Assembly: GCF_000484635.1 (NCBI RefSeq)
Contig: NZ_AXVM01000002.1
Coordinates: forward strand, 124,001 to 188,000
DNA from: Comamonas badia DSM 17552
GTDB lineage: Bacteria; Pseudomonadota; Gammaproteobacteria; Burkholderiales; Burkholderiaceae_C
Length of the DNA stretch: 64,000 bases
Reading direction: 5' to 3'
Part shown: positions 51,477-60,914 of the stretch, piece by piece
Position numbering within the stretch: position 1 is the stretch's first letter
Layout of the letters: every line of letters starts with the position of its first letter
The notes under the pieces: model-generated
What the model saw: only the letters and a program-made list of their open reading frames with translations
Database searches by the model: none
What the model was told of the DNA's origin: nothing
Made by a program: the position numbers and the translations under genes

Positions 51477-52112
51477 ATGTCTTCCGCCACCCTGGCTCCG
51501 CGCGCCCTCTATGAAGAAGTGGCCGAACAATTGCGCCAGCGCATTTTCCAGCGCGAACTCGTGCCCGGCAGCTGGATCGACGAGCTGAAGATCGCCGAAG
51601 AATTCGGCATCAGCCGCACGCCGCTGCGCGAGGCACTGAAAGTGCTCGCCACCGAAGGCCTGGTGACCATGAAGCTGCGGCGCGGCGCCTACGTGACGGA
51701 GACCTCCGACAAGGATTTGCGCGACGTCTACCACCTGCTCTCGCTGCTGGAAGCCGACGCGGCCGCAGCCGTCGCCGCCACCGCCGGCGCGGCAGAAATT
51801 GCCGGCCTGCAGGCGCTGCACGACGAACTTGAACGCGCTGCTGGCGACCACGAACGCTTTTTTGCCATCAACGAGCGCTTTCACCTGCAGCTGCTGCGGA
51901 TGGCGGACAACCGCTGGCGCGAGCAGATGGTGAACGACCTGCGCAAGGTCATGAAGCTCAACCGCCACAACTCACTGTTCAAGCGCGGACGCATCGACGA
52001 ATCGCTGGCGGAACACCGCTCCATCATGGCCGCGCTGCAGGCCCACGCGCCTGACGCCGCGGCAAAGGCCATGCACGCTCACTTTGCCAATGGGTTGAAT
52101 GCCGCCGCATGA
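51477..52112 (+). CDS. GntR-family transcriptional regulator (FadR/FCD type)
   Basis: The 211-residue protein has an N-terminal winged helix-turn-helix (YEEVAEQLRQRIFQRELVPGSWID, then LKIAEEFGISRTPLREALKVLATEGLVTMKLRRGAYV). A C-terminal FCD effector domain follows with the metal-type His residues in ERFHLQLLRMADN, NRHNSL and AEHRSIMAAL. It is divergent from the mutase operon and is probably its regulator, sensing an acid or CoA-pathway metabolite. Confidence 0.9.
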   Translation: MSSATLAPRALYEEVAEQLRQRIFQRELVPGSWIDELKIAEEFGISRTPLREALKVLATEGLVTMKLRRGAYVTETSDKDLRDVYHLLSLLEADAAAAVAATAGAAEIAGLQALHDELERAAGDHERFFAINERFHLQLLRMADNRWREQMVNDLRKVMKLNRHNSLFKRGRIDESLAEHRSIMAALQAHAPDAAAKAMHAHFANGLNAAA

Positions 52113-52121
52113 TGCTTTCTT

Positions 52122-52160
52122 ATTGATAGCTTGCAGCGCTTGTCACATAAGCGCCAAAGC
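52122..52160 (+). repeat. Dispersed REP-like repeat, copy 12
   Basis: TTGATAGCTTGCAGCGCTTG, TCACAT, AAGCGCC, followed by AAAGCCATAAATAGC; spacer between gntR and dusA. Confidence 0.75.
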
Positions 52161-52202
52161 CATAAATAGCTAGAATATCCGCCGTTTCCCAATCTCCACG
52201 CC

Positions 52203-53231
52203 TTGCCCGTGCCATCCATCACCGACCCAAGCCCAACCAGCCCCTGGCGCCTGAGCGTGGCCCCGATGATGGATTGGACCGACAGGCATTGCCGCTACTT
52301 CCATCGCCTGCTCTCGCGCCACGCGCTGCTGTACACCGAAATGGTGACCACCGGCGCACTGCTGCACGGCGATGTGGCGCGCCATCTGCGTTTTGACGCG
52401 GCCGAACACCCCGTGGCGCTGCAACTGGGCGGCAGCGAACCGGCCGATCTGGCCCGGGCCGCCCGCATGGGCGAGGACTGGGGCTACGACGAAATCAACC
52501 TCAATTGCGGCTGCCCGAGCGAGCGGGTGCAGCGCGGCGCCTTCGGCGCCTGCCTGATGCGCGAACCAGGTCTCGTGGCCGATTGCGTCAAGGCCATGGT
52601 GGATACCGTCCACATCCCCGTCACCGTGAAGCACCGCATCGGACTGGACCAGGACGAGGACTACGGCTTCGTGCGCGACTTCGTCGGCACCGTGGCCGAT
52701 GCCGGCAGCACGGTCTTCATCGTGCACGCCCGCAATGCCTGGCTCAAGGGTCTGAGTCCGAAGGAAAACCGCGAGATCCCGCCGCTGCGTTACGACATCG
52801 CGCGGCAACTCAAGCGCGACTTCCCGCACCTGACCATCGTGGCCAACGGCGGACTGCGCGACAGCAGCGCACTGCGCGCCCAGCTGCAAGGGCTCGATGG
52901 TGCCATGGCGGGCCGGGAGGCCTACCACAACCCGTGGTGGCTGGCGGGCTGGGACGCCGAGTTCTTTGGCACCGCACCATCAGCCGCCAGCCGCGAAACC
53001 ATCGAACAGGCGATGGTCGACTACATGGAGCGCGAAGCACGCGAGCACGCAACGCCCTGGCCGTCCATCGCCCGGCACATGCTGGGCCTGTACAACGGCC
53101 TGCCAGGGGCGCGCCACTGGCGCCAGAAATGGAGCGACCACCGGCTCAAGCATCTTTCCGCCAGCGAAGTCGCGGCCCTGGCCAGCAGCGCCTTTCGCCC
53201 TCGGACGGCTGAAACTCTGACTGCGGCGTGA
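52203..53231 (+). CDS. dusA: tRNA-dihydrouridine(20/20a) synthase DusA
   Basis: FMN enzyme reducing U20/U20a in tRNA. The 342-residue frame opens with TTG 52203 (GTG 52209 is an alternative). Signatures: LSVAPMMDWTDRHCRYFHRLLS, TEMVTTGALLHGD, the catalytic Cys region INLNCGCPSERVQ, VKHRIGLD, FIVHARNAWLKGLSPKENR and VANGG. The order of these motifs is DusA-specific rather than DusB/C. It stands alone between repeats and the depolymerase promoter. Confidence 0.93.
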   Translation: MPVPSITDPSPTSPWRLSVAPMMDWTDRHCRYFHRLLSRHALLYTEMVTTGALLHGDVARHLRFDAAEHPVALQLGGSEPADLARAARMGEDWGYDEINLNCGCPSERVQRGAFGACLMREPGLVADCVKAMVDTVHIPVTVKHRIGLDQDEDYGFVRDFVGTVADAGSTVFIVHARNAWLKGLSPKENREIPPLRYDIARQLKRDFPHLTIVANGGLRDSSALRAQLQGLDGAMAGREAYHNPWWLAGWDAEFFGTAPSAASRETIEQAMVDYMEREAREHATPWPSIARHMLGLYNGLPGARHWRQKWSDHRLKHLSASEVAALASSAFRPRTAETLTAA

Positions 53232-53404
53232 TGAATTCCGGCATGCATGTTGCTTGATTGGCAGCGACCATGGAACACGCCCCAGCGCGCACCGGCACCC
53301 GATGCGCCTTGCCCACGGTCGGTTCCGTTGCTCAACAGCATCAATGTCACCACCGCGACATAAACCGAGTGGTTCCACCAACCATGCAAGAAACAAAATA
53401 TTGC

Positions 53405-53422
53405 TATATTGCTGCGCTGCAG
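53405..53422 (+). promoter_or_regulatory. phaZ promoter -10 with a PhaR-like operator
   Basis: TATATT (53405-53410) is followed directly by CTGC-GCT-GCAG (53412-53422), near the expected transcription start. CTGC-N3-GCAG is the kind of site recalled for the PHB repressor PhaR in Paracoccus. Here it would let PhaR sense polymer and control the depolymerase. Confidence 0.45.
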
Positions 53423-53439
53423 CATCAACAGGCTTTTCC

Positions 53440-54798
53440 ATGCTCTATACCCTCTACGAAACCCAGCGCACCTTGATGGAGCCGTTTTCCGACATGGCGC
53501 AAGTCATGTCCAAGCTCTATCGCAATCCACAGTGGCCGTTCAGCGAAACGCAGGTGGCGCACAGGATTGCCGCTGGCTACGACCTGCTGCACCGCCTGGG
53601 CAAGGACTACGAAAAGCCCGAATTCGGCATCCGCAAGGTCGCTGTGGACGGCGTTGCCGTGGCGATCGACGAGCGCGTCGAGATCGACAAGCCGTTCTGC
53701 GAGCTGCGCCGTTTCAAGCGCTTCACCGATGACCCGCCCACGCTGGAAAAGCTCAAGGCGCAGCCCCCGGTGCTGATCGTGGCGCCGCTGTCGGGCCACC
53801 ACGCCACGCTGCTGCGCGAGACGGTACGCACCATGCTCACGGGCCACAAGGTCTACATCACCGACTGGAAGAACGCCCGCGACGTGCCGCTGCAAGACGG
53901 CACTTTCGGGCTGGACGGCTACATCAACTACGTGCAGGAATTCATCCGCCACCTGCAGGGCATCTACGGCAACTGCAACGTGATCAGCGTCTGCCAGCCC
54001 ACCGTGCCCGTCATGGCCGCGGTATCGCTCATGGCCAGCCGCGGCGAGCAGACACCAAGCAGCATGGTGATGATGGGCGGCCCGATCGACGCCCGCCGCT
54101 CGCCCACCGCGGTGAACAACCTGGCCGAGGAGCACAGCTTCCAATGGTTCGAGAACAACGTGATCTACCGCGTGCCGAGCCGCTTTGCCGGCCATGACCG
54201 TCCGGTGTACCCCGGCTTTCTGCAGCACGCCGGCTTCATGGCGATGAACCCCGACCGCCACGCCTCCAGCCACTACGACTACTTCCTGAATCTGGTCAAG
54301 GGCGACAACTCCAGCGCGGAAACACACCGCAAGTTCTACGACGAATACAACGCCGTGCTGGACATGGACGCCACCTATTACCTGGACACCATCAGGACGG
54401 TGTTCCAGGACTTCAACCTGGTCAACGGCACCTGGGACGTGGTCTCGGAGGATGGCAAGACCGAGCGCGTGCGTCCGCAGGACATTCAGCACACGGCGCT
54501 GCTGACCGTGGAGGGAGAGCTGGACGACATCTCCGGCTCGGGCCAGACGGAAGCCGCCCACGGCCTGTGCACCAGCATCCCCGCCGACAAGCGCCGACAC
54601 CTGACCGTGGAAGGCGCAGGCCACTACGGCATCTTCAGCGGCCGCCGCTGGCGCGAACAGGTCTATCCCATCGTGCGCCAGTTCATTGCCCGAAACCAGC
54701 CTGCCGTTGCCGCCGCCGCTGCAGAAGCCTCGGCCGAGCCCGCCGCCGTGGCAGGCACCCAGGCACCGTCCACCGCACGCAAACGCAAGGTGGCCTGA
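53440..54798 (+). CDS. phaZ: Intracellular polyhydroxybutyrate depolymerase PhaZ
   Basis: Breaks down stored PHB granules. From ATG 53440 (MLYTLYETQRTLMEPFSDM) the protein is 452 residues. The nucleophile motif is SVCQPTVP with Cys185, as in Ralstonia PhaZa1, instead of a serine lipase box. PPVLIVAPLSGHHATLLRETVR, VYITDWKNARDVPL and the C-terminal catalytic His in VEGAGHYGIFSGRRWRE are family signatures. The C-terminus is Ala-rich. rnfB follows 18 bases later. Confidence 0.94.
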   Translation: MLYTLYETQRTLMEPFSDMAQVMSKLYRNPQWPFSETQVAHRIAAGYDLLHRLGKDYEKPEFGIRKVAVDGVAVAIDERVEIDKPFCELRRFKRFTDDPPTLEKLKAQPPVLIVAPLSGHHATLLRETVRTMLTGHKVYITDWKNARDVPLQDGTFGLDGYINYVQEFIRHLQGIYGNCNVISVCQPTVPVMAAVSLMASRGEQTPSSMVMMGGPIDARRSPTAVNNLAEEHSFQWFENNVIYRVPSRFAGHDRPVYPGFLQHAGFMAMNPDRHASSHYDYFLNLVKGDNSSAETHRKFYDEYNAVLDMDATYYLDTIRTVFQDFNLVNGTWDVVSEDGKTERVRPQDIQHTALLTVEGELDDISGSGQTEAAHGLCTSIPADKRRHLTVEGAGHYGIFSGRRWREQVYPIVRQFIARNQPAVAAAAAEASAEPAAVAGTQAPSTARKRKVA

Positions 54799-54816
54799 AC
54801 GCGGGGGAGACTGCCG

Positions 54817-55428
54817 GTGGACAACGATGCGCTGGCGGCGCGCATCAACGCCGCCCTGCCGCAGACACAGTGCACGCGCTGCGGCTACCCCGATTGCGCC
54901 GCCTATGCCAGCGCCATCGCCAACGGCCGGGCGCCAATCAACCAGTGCCCGCCAGGCGGCGCCGAAGGTGTGGCCCGGCTTGCCGCCATCACCGGCCTGC
55001 CCGCGCTGGCGCTCAACCCGTCCAACGGCAGCGAGGCGCCGCGCACGGTCGCGGTGATCGACGAGGATTGGTGCATAGGCTGCACCCTTTGCGCCAAGGC
55101 CTGCCCCACGGACGCCATCACCGGCATCCACAAGCGCATGCACACCATCATCGAGGCGCACTGCACCGGCTGCGAGCTGTGCGTGCCCGCCTGCCCGGTG
55201 GACTGCATCGCGATGGAGAACGCCAGCGGCGATGCCACCGGCTGGGCCGCCTGGTCGGCACCGCTGCAGCAGCACGCACGCGAACGCCACGAAAGCCGCC
55301 TGGCGCGCCTGGCGCAGTCAGATCAGGTGGCTGCCGCCCCCCCCGGCGCACCGCAGGCCGACGCCAGGCAGTCCACCATCGCCGCCGTGCTGGCGCGCGC
55401 CCGGGCACGCAATACGCAAAGCGCCTGA
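54817..55428 (+). CDS. rnfB: RnfB/RsxB-type electron transport iron-sulfur protein
   Basis: GTG 54817 follows GGGGGAGA. The 203-residue protein has an N-terminal [4Fe-4S] cluster motif (CTRCGYPDC with a further Cys in NQCPPGG). It also has two ferredoxin clusters (CIGCTLCAKACP and CTGCELCVPACP) and a basic Ala-rich tail. It lacks the N-terminal membrane anchor of E. coli RsxB, and no other rnf genes are nearby. This short soluble form is common in Burkholderiales. Confidence 0.9.
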   Translation: MDNDALAARINAALPQTQCTRCGYPDCAAYASAIANGRAPINQCPPGGAEGVARLAAITGLPALALNPSNGSEAPRTVAVIDEDWCIGCTLCAKACPTDAITGIHKRMHTIIEAHCTGCELCVPACPVDCIAMENASGDATGWAAWSAPLQQHARERHESRLARLAQSDQVAAAPPGAPQADARQSTIAAVLARARARNTQSA

Positions 55429-55719
55429 ACGCCGGCGCCCGCAAGCCTGTCGGACCTGGAGCGCCGAAAGCGTTCTCGAAGAGCGGCGAAACCAGAAATG
55501 GGCCGCCGTGGTCGCTTGACGGCCGGCGACTTCCAAGCCCAACAGGCTCCTAGTGCCCTGGGTTGGAGGTTCGTTGAATAAGATCGGCGCCAGGCAAGGC
55601 GCAAACCACAGCCGTAGCCGTAGCCGTAGCCGTAGCCATAGCCATGGCGAGGATTTGAACGCCGCAGACCGTCCCAAGCCAGGGATGCGCCGTGCGCGAG
55701 GGACTTGTTCAGCGTTGCC
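55429..55719. other. Gene-free spacer with a GCCGTA microsatellite
   Basis: No supported gene between rnfB and the chemoreceptor. GCCGTA is repeated four times from 55611, followed by GCCATA and GCC. Open frames here on the minus strand (Tyr-Gly or Leu-Arg runs) are by-products of the repeat. No terminator hairpin with a T tract is evident. Confidence 0.6.
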
Positions 55720-57225
55720 CTAGGCCGCCAGCGTCTTGTAAACCCCGCAGCCAAGGTAGAGATCCCCGGCCAGTTGCACGTAGGACATCTTGGTCTGCAC
55801 CTTGCCGCTCGCCGGGTTGGTGATATCGTACTCGACCCAGCCCGGCCCGCGGTCGGCCTGGTTCACGATGTCGCGCACCAGCGCATCCCCGGCGATGCCG
55901 GGAATATCCTGCACGCGCGTGCCCACCTTCGCCGGGTTGCCGCCAAATGCGAGATAAGTTCCGGCGGCATCCAGAACGAACACGTACATGTCCCTGTCGT
56001 GAAAGGGCTTCGCCGGGTCCGTCACGCTGCGCAGAAAGGACTCCCTCCCGGCGCCCGTGCCATGCAGTTGCATCGCACGCCGCACCAGCGCCACGGCTTC
56101 ATCGGCCGTGCCCTGCTGCAGGCGGAAGTTCTGCACGGCCTGCGAAAGCGTCGCTGCGCGCGTCTGCAGCCGGGTCGCCTCCTCCACCGCATGCTCCACC
56201 ATCTCGCCGTTGCTTTCGGTGATGGTTTCAAGCTGGTGCACTGCCTCGGCGATTTCCTGCAGACCCAGGCGCTGTTCCCCCACGGAATGCGTGATGCCTC
56301 CGAGTTTGTCCGCGACCGTGCGGATGCCGGAGGCCATGACTTCAATGCCTTCCCCGGCCGCGCGAATCTGCCCCGCGCTGGTTTCGACCTGCCCGACGGA
56401 AGTCCCGATCAGAACGCGGATTTCGCGCGCCGCCTCCGCCGAACGGCCGGCAAGCGAGCGCACCTCGCCCGCGACCACGGCAAAGCCGCGGCCCTGCTCG
56501 CCGGCGCGTGCTGCCTCGACGGCGGCGTTCAAAGCCAGGATGTTGGTCTGAAAGGCGATGCCGTCAATCACGCCGATGATCTCGTTCATGCGCTTGGCAT
56601 CGTTCTGGATCGCCTGCACCGATTGCACCGCGCTGCCCATGGCCAGTACCCCGGTATCGGCGGCCCGCTTGACCTGTGCCGCGCGCTGGTCCGCATCCCT
56701 GGCGGCTTCATCATCGCTTTCCAGCGCCCTGCCCAGTTGCTCCACGCTGGCGGTCGTGCGCGCCAGGCTCTGCCCTTGCTGATCGGTGCGCTCTGCCAGC
56801 TGCCGGCTATCATTGAGCAACTGCTCCCCGGCGTGCGCGACCAACGCGGCGTTGCTGCGGATATCCGCAACCATCGAGGAGAGCGTATGCACCATGTGGT
56901 TCAACCGCCCGCCCAGATGCGCCAGCTGCCCCTTGCCGCGCATGACGGCACGCACCGAGAGGTCTCCCTGGGCAACACTCTCCATCACGCTGGCCAGTTG
57001 CACGAGGTTCACCATGAGGCTGTGCCACAGGCAAGCCATCACGTAGCACAGCACCAGTATGCCGGCCAGACACACAGCCCACGCGGCGGCCGTGTCGCGC
57101 ATTGACACGGCGGCCACCACGACGAGCACCGCCACTGCCACACCTCCCGCAAGAGCGCATTTGCCTCCCAGTGAAAGGCGATGCATCAGCGCCGCGCCCG
57201 GCCGCCATAGCCAGATATCCATCAT
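55720..57225 (-). CDS. Methyl-accepting chemotaxis protein with C-terminal Cache domain
   Basis: ATG 57225 follows AAGGAG, giving 501 residues. Two membrane segments lie at about 20-42 and 50-68, followed by a HAMP-like region and the signalling domain whose hairpin tip reads [35 protein letters not shown] (with [16 protein letters not shown]). After this comes a single-Cache-type domain (about 385-495; [44 protein letters not shown]). The sensor at the C-terminus is therefore predicted to be cytoplasmic. It is divergent from pilU. Confidence 0.9.
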   Translation of the reverse strand: MMDIWLWRPGAALMHRLSLGGKCALAGGVAVAVLVVVAAVSMRDTAAAWAVCLAGILVLCYVMACLWHSLMVNLVQLASVMESVAQGDLSVRAVMRGKGQLAHLGGRLNHMVHTLSSMVADIRSNAALVAHAGEQLLNDSRQLAERTDQQGQSLARTTASVEQLGRALESDDEAARDADQRAAQVKRAADTGVLAMGSAVQSVQAIQNDAKRMNEIIGVIDGIAFQTNILALNAAVEAARAGEQGRGFAVVAGEVRSLAGRSAEAAREIRVLIGTSVGQVETSAGQIRAAGEGIEVMASGIRTVADKLGGITHSVGEQRLGLQEIAEAVHQLETITESNGEMVEHAVEEATRLQTRAATLSQAVQNFRLQQGTADEAVALVRRAMQLHGTGAGRESFLRSVTDPAKPFHDRDMYVFVLDAAGTYLAFGGNPAKVGTRVQDIPGIAGDALVRDIVNQADRGPGWVEYDITNPASGKVQTKMSYVQLAGDLYLGCGVYKTLAA

Positions 57226-57390
57226 GGATTGTCTCCTTGGTATTTTTTGAACCTTGAACGATAGCCCAGTCGCCGCCGCCGAAAAGCGGCAAAAGCGCTG
57301 CTGCACGCGGCCACATCGCACCAGGCACGAATTTTCCGCGCCGTGCCATGTTCGATAATGCCAGCACAGGACAAGCAAGAGGGGTACCAG

Positions 57391-58554
57391 ATGGGCACGA
57401 TGGAACGCATATTGCGACTCATGGGCGAAAAAAAGGCCTCTGACGTCTATCTGTCGGCCAACGCACCGGCGCTGATCCGCATCAATGGCGAATGCATCCC
57501 GATCAACGAGCAACTGCTGTCCCCGGACGCACCCCGCAGCCTGCTGGCGGAAGTGGTTGCCCCCGAGCGCATTGAAGAACTGGAAGAAACCGGCGAGCTG
57601 AACATGGGCGTGCCCATCACCGGGGTGGGGCGCTTTCGTGTCAGCGCCATGCGCCAGCGCGGCAGCTTTGCCGTAGTGATCCGCTTCATTCCGCAAGACA
57701 TTCCGGTACTGGGCACCTTGAATCTGCCACCGGTGCTCAGCGAATTGATCATGGAAAAGCGCGGGCTGATCCTCGTCGTCGGCGCCACTGGCTCAGGCAA
57801 GAGCACTACGCTGGCCGCGATGATCGACCATCGCAACGGAGAGCTGCCAGGGCATATCCTGACGGTGGAGGAACCCATCGAATACCAGTTCAAGAACCGC
57901 AAATCCATTGTCAACCAGCGTGAAGTCGGCAGCGACACGCGCACGCTCCAAACAGCGCTCAAGAACGCGCTGCGCCAGGCCCCTGACGTGATCCTGATCG
58001 GCGAAATCCGCGATCGGGAAACCATGTCCGCCGCAATCGCCTACGCCCAGTCCGGCCACCTATGCCTGGCCACGCTGCACGGCAACAACAGCTATCAGGC
58101 GCTCAACCGGATTCTCTCGTTCTACCCGGTGGAGGTGCGGCCCACCATGCTGGGCGACCTCGCCTCCGCGCTCAAATCCATCATCTCGCAGCGCCTGGTG
58201 CGCACGCCCGAAGGCACCCGCCTGCCTGCGGTGGAAGTCATGCTCAACACCAAGCTGGTCAGCGACCTGATCGAAAAAGGCGATTTCTCCGGTGTGCGCG
58301 AGGCGATGGAAAAATCCATGGCGGAGGGCTCGCAGACCTTCGAGGAGGCGCTTGCCAAGCTCATCATGGATGGCAGAATCGCGCGCAAGGAAGGCCTTGC
58401 GAACTCCGATTCCCCAACCAACCTGCTCTGGCGCCTGCAAAACGACTTCAGCCTGGCCGCCAAGGCGGCGCAGGCACAGAAACAGGCACAGGATGCTCCG
58501 GAGGATACAGGTCCATCCTTCACCGAGATCGTGCTCGACGTCAAGCCTGAATAG
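57391..58554 (+). CDS. pilU: PilT/PilU-family type IV pilus retraction ATPase (PilU)
   Basis: ATG 57391 follows GAGGGG; 387 residues. The N-terminal PAS-like part is [23 protein letters not shown]. The motor core has Walker [10 protein letters not shown], the Asp box [10 protein letters not shown], Walker [17 protein letters not shown] and the His box [13 protein letters not shown]. The long C-terminal tail ([13 protein letters not shown] ... FTEIVLDV) is PilU-like. pilT, its usual upstream neighbour, is absent; the chemoreceptor lies there instead. Confidence 0.92.
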   Translation: MGTMERILRLMGEKKASDVYLSANAPALIRINGECIPINEQLLSPDAPRSLLAEVVAPERIEELEETGELNMGVPITGVGRFRVSAMRQRGSFAVVIRFIPQDIPVLGTLNLPPVLSELIMEKRGLILVVGATGSGKSTTLAAMIDHRNGELPGHILTVEEPIEYQFKNRKSIVNQREVGSDTRTLQTALKNALRQAPDVILIGEIRDRETMSAAIAYAQSGHLCLATLHGNNSYQALNRILSFYPVEVRPTMLGDLASALKSIISQRLVRTPEGTRLPAVEVMLNTKLVSDLIEKGDFSGVREAMEKSMAEGSQTFEEALAKLIMDGRIARKEGLANSDSPTNLLWRLQNDFSLAAKAAQAQKQAQDAPEDTGPSFTEIVLDVKPE

Positions 58555-58624
58555 CCATCTGCATTTCCTGGGACGCAGCGTGCGCGTCCCGGTCACGGTC
58601 CGGCGCTGATCGGACCGCATTCCC

Positions 58625-60568
58625 ATGCTCCAACTGAAAAACGTCACCCTGCGCCGTGGCACCAAAGTGCTGCTGGACGGCGCCAGCGCCACCATCCAAC
58701 CCGGCGAACGCGTCGGCCTCGTCGGCCGCAACGGCGCCGGAAAATCGTCCGTCTTCGCTCTCCTGCAAGGCGCGCTGCACGAGGACCGCGGCGAACTCGA
58801 ACTGCCGGCGCAGTGGCGCCTTGCCAGCGTGGCGCAGGACATGCCGGAAACGGACGAACCGGCGACCGACTTCGTCCTTGCGGGCGACACCCGGCTGGTG
58901 CAGTGCCGGCAGCAGCTGGCGCACGCCGAGCACAGCGGCGACGGCATGGCCATCGCCCAGGCGCACGCGGATCTGCACGATGCCGGAGCACACGATGCGA
59001 CCGCGCGGGCCCAGACACTGATCCTGGGGCTGGGCTTTCAGCCTGCGCAGCTGCAGCAGCCGGTCAACAGCTTTTCCGGCGGTTGGCGCATGCGCCTGCA
59101 GCTGGCGCGGGCGCTTATGTGCCCCAGCGACCTGCTGCTGCTCGATGAGCCCACCAACCACCTCGATCTGGATGCGCTCGTCTGGCTGGAAGGCTGGCTG
59201 GCGCGCTACGGCGGCACCATGCTCGTCATCAGCCACGACCGCGAATTCCTCGACGCCGTGACCAAGGTCACGCTGCACATCGAAAACGCCCGCATCACGC
59301 GCTACGCCGGCAACTACAGCGCCTTCGAAGACCAGCGTGCCGAACAGCTGCTGCTGCAACAGGCGGCGTACGAGCGCCAGCAGGAAAAAATCGCGCACCT
59401 GCAGCATTTCATCGACCGCTTCAAGGCCAAGGCCACCAAGGCACGGCAGGCGCAAAGCCGCGTCAAGCAGATCGAGCGCATGGAAAAAATCGCGCCGGTG
59501 CTGGCCGAGGCCGATTTCAGCTTCACTTTCCGCGAGCCGGCCAGTCTGCCCAACCCCATGCTGGCGCTGCGCGATGCCATCTTTGGCTACCGCGGCGAAG
59601 ATGGCGGTGCGATTCCCATCGTGCGCGGCGTGACGCAGACCGTGCTTGCCGGGCAGCGCATCGGCATCCTGGGCGCCAACGGCCAGGGCAAGTCAACGCT
59701 TGTCAAGACCATCGCCCGCAGCCTAGAGCCGCTGGCCGGCAAGGTCACCGAAGGCAAGGGGCTGACGATAGGCTACTTCGCCCAGCAGGAACTGGACGTG
59801 CTGCGCCCGCGGGACACGCCACTGGAACACCTCCTGCGTCTGGAAATGGAAATTGCCACCGGCCAGGAAGCGCGCGAACAGGAACTGCGCAACTACCTGG
59901 GCAGCTTCAACTTCACCGGAGACATGGTCGGCCAGGCCGTGGGCAGCATGAGCGGCGGCGAGAAAGCCAGGCTGGTGCTGGCGCTCATCGTCTGGCAGCG
60001 GCCCAACCTGTTGCTGCTGGATGAGCCCACCAACCACCTGGATCTGGCCACGCGCGAGGCACTGGCCATGGCGCTCAATGATTTTGACGGCACCGTCATG
60101 CTGGTCAGCCACGACCGCCACCTGCTGCGCGCCGTGTGCGACGACTTCTGGCTGGTCGCCCGGGGTGGACTGCATCCGTTTGACGGCGACCTGGACGCCT
60201 ACCAGCGCTACCTGATCGATGAATCGCGCCGCCTGCGTGAAGAGGCGCGCATCGGCAGCGGCAACAGCAACCCCGGCGAGCCGGGGGCGGGGAGTGGCAT
60301 CGATCCGCGCGAGGCACGGCGCCTGGCTGCCCTGGAACGCCAGCAACTGGCGGAAAAAGCCAAACCGCTAAAAAAGGAGCTGGCGCAGATCGAAAAACGC
60401 ATACCTGCGCTGGAAAGCGAGAAAACGGCGCTGGAAGCCGAACTGTCCACCGCGCTCCCGTCCGAGCGCATTGCAGAAGCCGGCCGCCGCCTCAAGGCCA
60501 TTGGCGACGAGCTGGCCGCTCATGAAGAACGGTGGCTGGAGCTTTCGGAAGCAATCGAGCGGCTGTGA
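58625..60568 (+). CDS. ABC-F family ATPase (YheS/Uup type)
   Basis: Ribosome-associated translation factor of 647 residues with two ABC cassettes. First: Walker A GRNGAGKSS, signature NSFSGGWRMR, Walker B DLLLLDEPTNHLDLDAL. The linker helix pair (about 235-290; QQEKIAHLQHFIDRFKAKATK) follows, then the second: Walker A GANGQGKST, signature GSMSGGEKAR, Walker B LLLLDEPTNHLDLAT. A charged coiled-coil C-terminus (LEKR/EKAKPLKKELAQIEKRI) is typical of YheS-type members. No membrane domain. Confidence 0.93.
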   Translation: MLQLKNVTLRRGTKVLLDGASATIQPGERVGLVGRNGAGKSSVFALLQGALHEDRGELELPAQWRLASVAQDMPETDEPATDFVLAGDTRLVQCRQQLAHAEHSGDGMAIAQAHADLHDAGAHDATARAQTLILGLGFQPAQLQQPVNSFSGGWRMRLQLARALMCPSDLLLLDEPTNHLDLDALVWLEGWLARYGGTMLVISHDREFLDAVTKVTLHIENARITRYAGNYSAFEDQRAEQLLLQQAAYERQQEKIAHLQHFIDRFKAKATKARQAQSRVKQIERMEKIAPVLAEADFSFTFREPASLPNPMLALRDAIFGYRGEDGGAIPIVRGVTQTVLAGQRIGILGANGQGKSTLVKTIARSLEPLAGKVTEGKGLTIGYFAQQELDVLRPRDTPLEHLLRLEMEIATGQEAREQELRNYLGSFNFTGDMVGQAVGSMSGGEKARLVLALIVWQRPNLLLLDEPTNHLDLATREALAMALNDFDGTVMLVSHDRHLLRAVCDDFWLVARGGLHPFDGDLDAYQRYLIDESRRLREEARIGSGNSNPGEPGAGSGIDPREARRLAALERQQLAEKAKPLKKELAQIEKRIPALESEKTALEAELSTALPSERIAEAGRRLKAIGDELAAHEERWLELSEAIERL

Positions 60569-60637
60569 TGGAATGAACGAGAAAAAAGAGAATTCTTATT
60601 TTTGACAGGGACTTGCAAAGGCAGCTTCAGGAAATAG

Positions 60638-60649
60638 TACCAATTGGTA
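60638..60649. repeat. Perfect palindrome in the leader of the 31-codon ORF
   Basis: TACCAATTGGTA is self-complementary. It lies between two distant arms TTGACAGG (60602-60609) and CCTGTCAA (60674-60681), which are also exact inverted copies. Confidence 0.45.
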
Positions 60650-60730
60650 GAAACCCGGATATTTTGTTGAAAACCTGTCAACGCCTTCAGCCCTGCCCGC
60701 GTTGTGGTGTACATCTAAGGAGTTCTGACG

Positions 60731-60826
60731 ATGTCCACCACCACGACCTGCCGTACCCAGCAGCCCACGCTCTGGCCCGAAGACGAACGCGACCGCAAGC
60801 GCGCGCCTCTGCGCTCCGGCGTGTGA
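60731..60826 (+). CDS. Possible 31-residue small protein
   Basis: ATG 60731 has AAGGAG about 11 bases upstream. The peptide starts MSTTTTCRTQQPTLWPEDE and has a basic C-terminus (RDRKRAPLRSGV). It is followed by a strong terminator at 60871 and preceded by a structured leader. No family recognised. Confidence 0.5.
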   Translation: MSTTTTCRTQQPTLWPEDERDRKRAPLRSGV

Positions 60827-60870
60827 TGGTCGGCGCCTGTGGGCGCAGACTCCGGCACGCGGAACGGCGA

Positions 60871-60897
60871 AAAAAGCCCCGCAATGCGGGGCTTTTT
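60871..60897. terminator. Bidirectional terminator between the small ORF and phaB
   Basis: AAAAAGCCCCGC (60871-60882), loop AAT, GCGGGGCTTTTT (60886-60897). The A and T tracts make it work in both directions. Confidence 0.93.
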
Positions 60898-60914
60898 GCT
60901 GGGCGATGCCAGAC

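Noticed and set aside
55611..55643. GCCGTA repeat as coding sequence of a Tyr-Gly protein
   Set aside because: No start codon with a ribosome site and no conserved flanking protein sequence.
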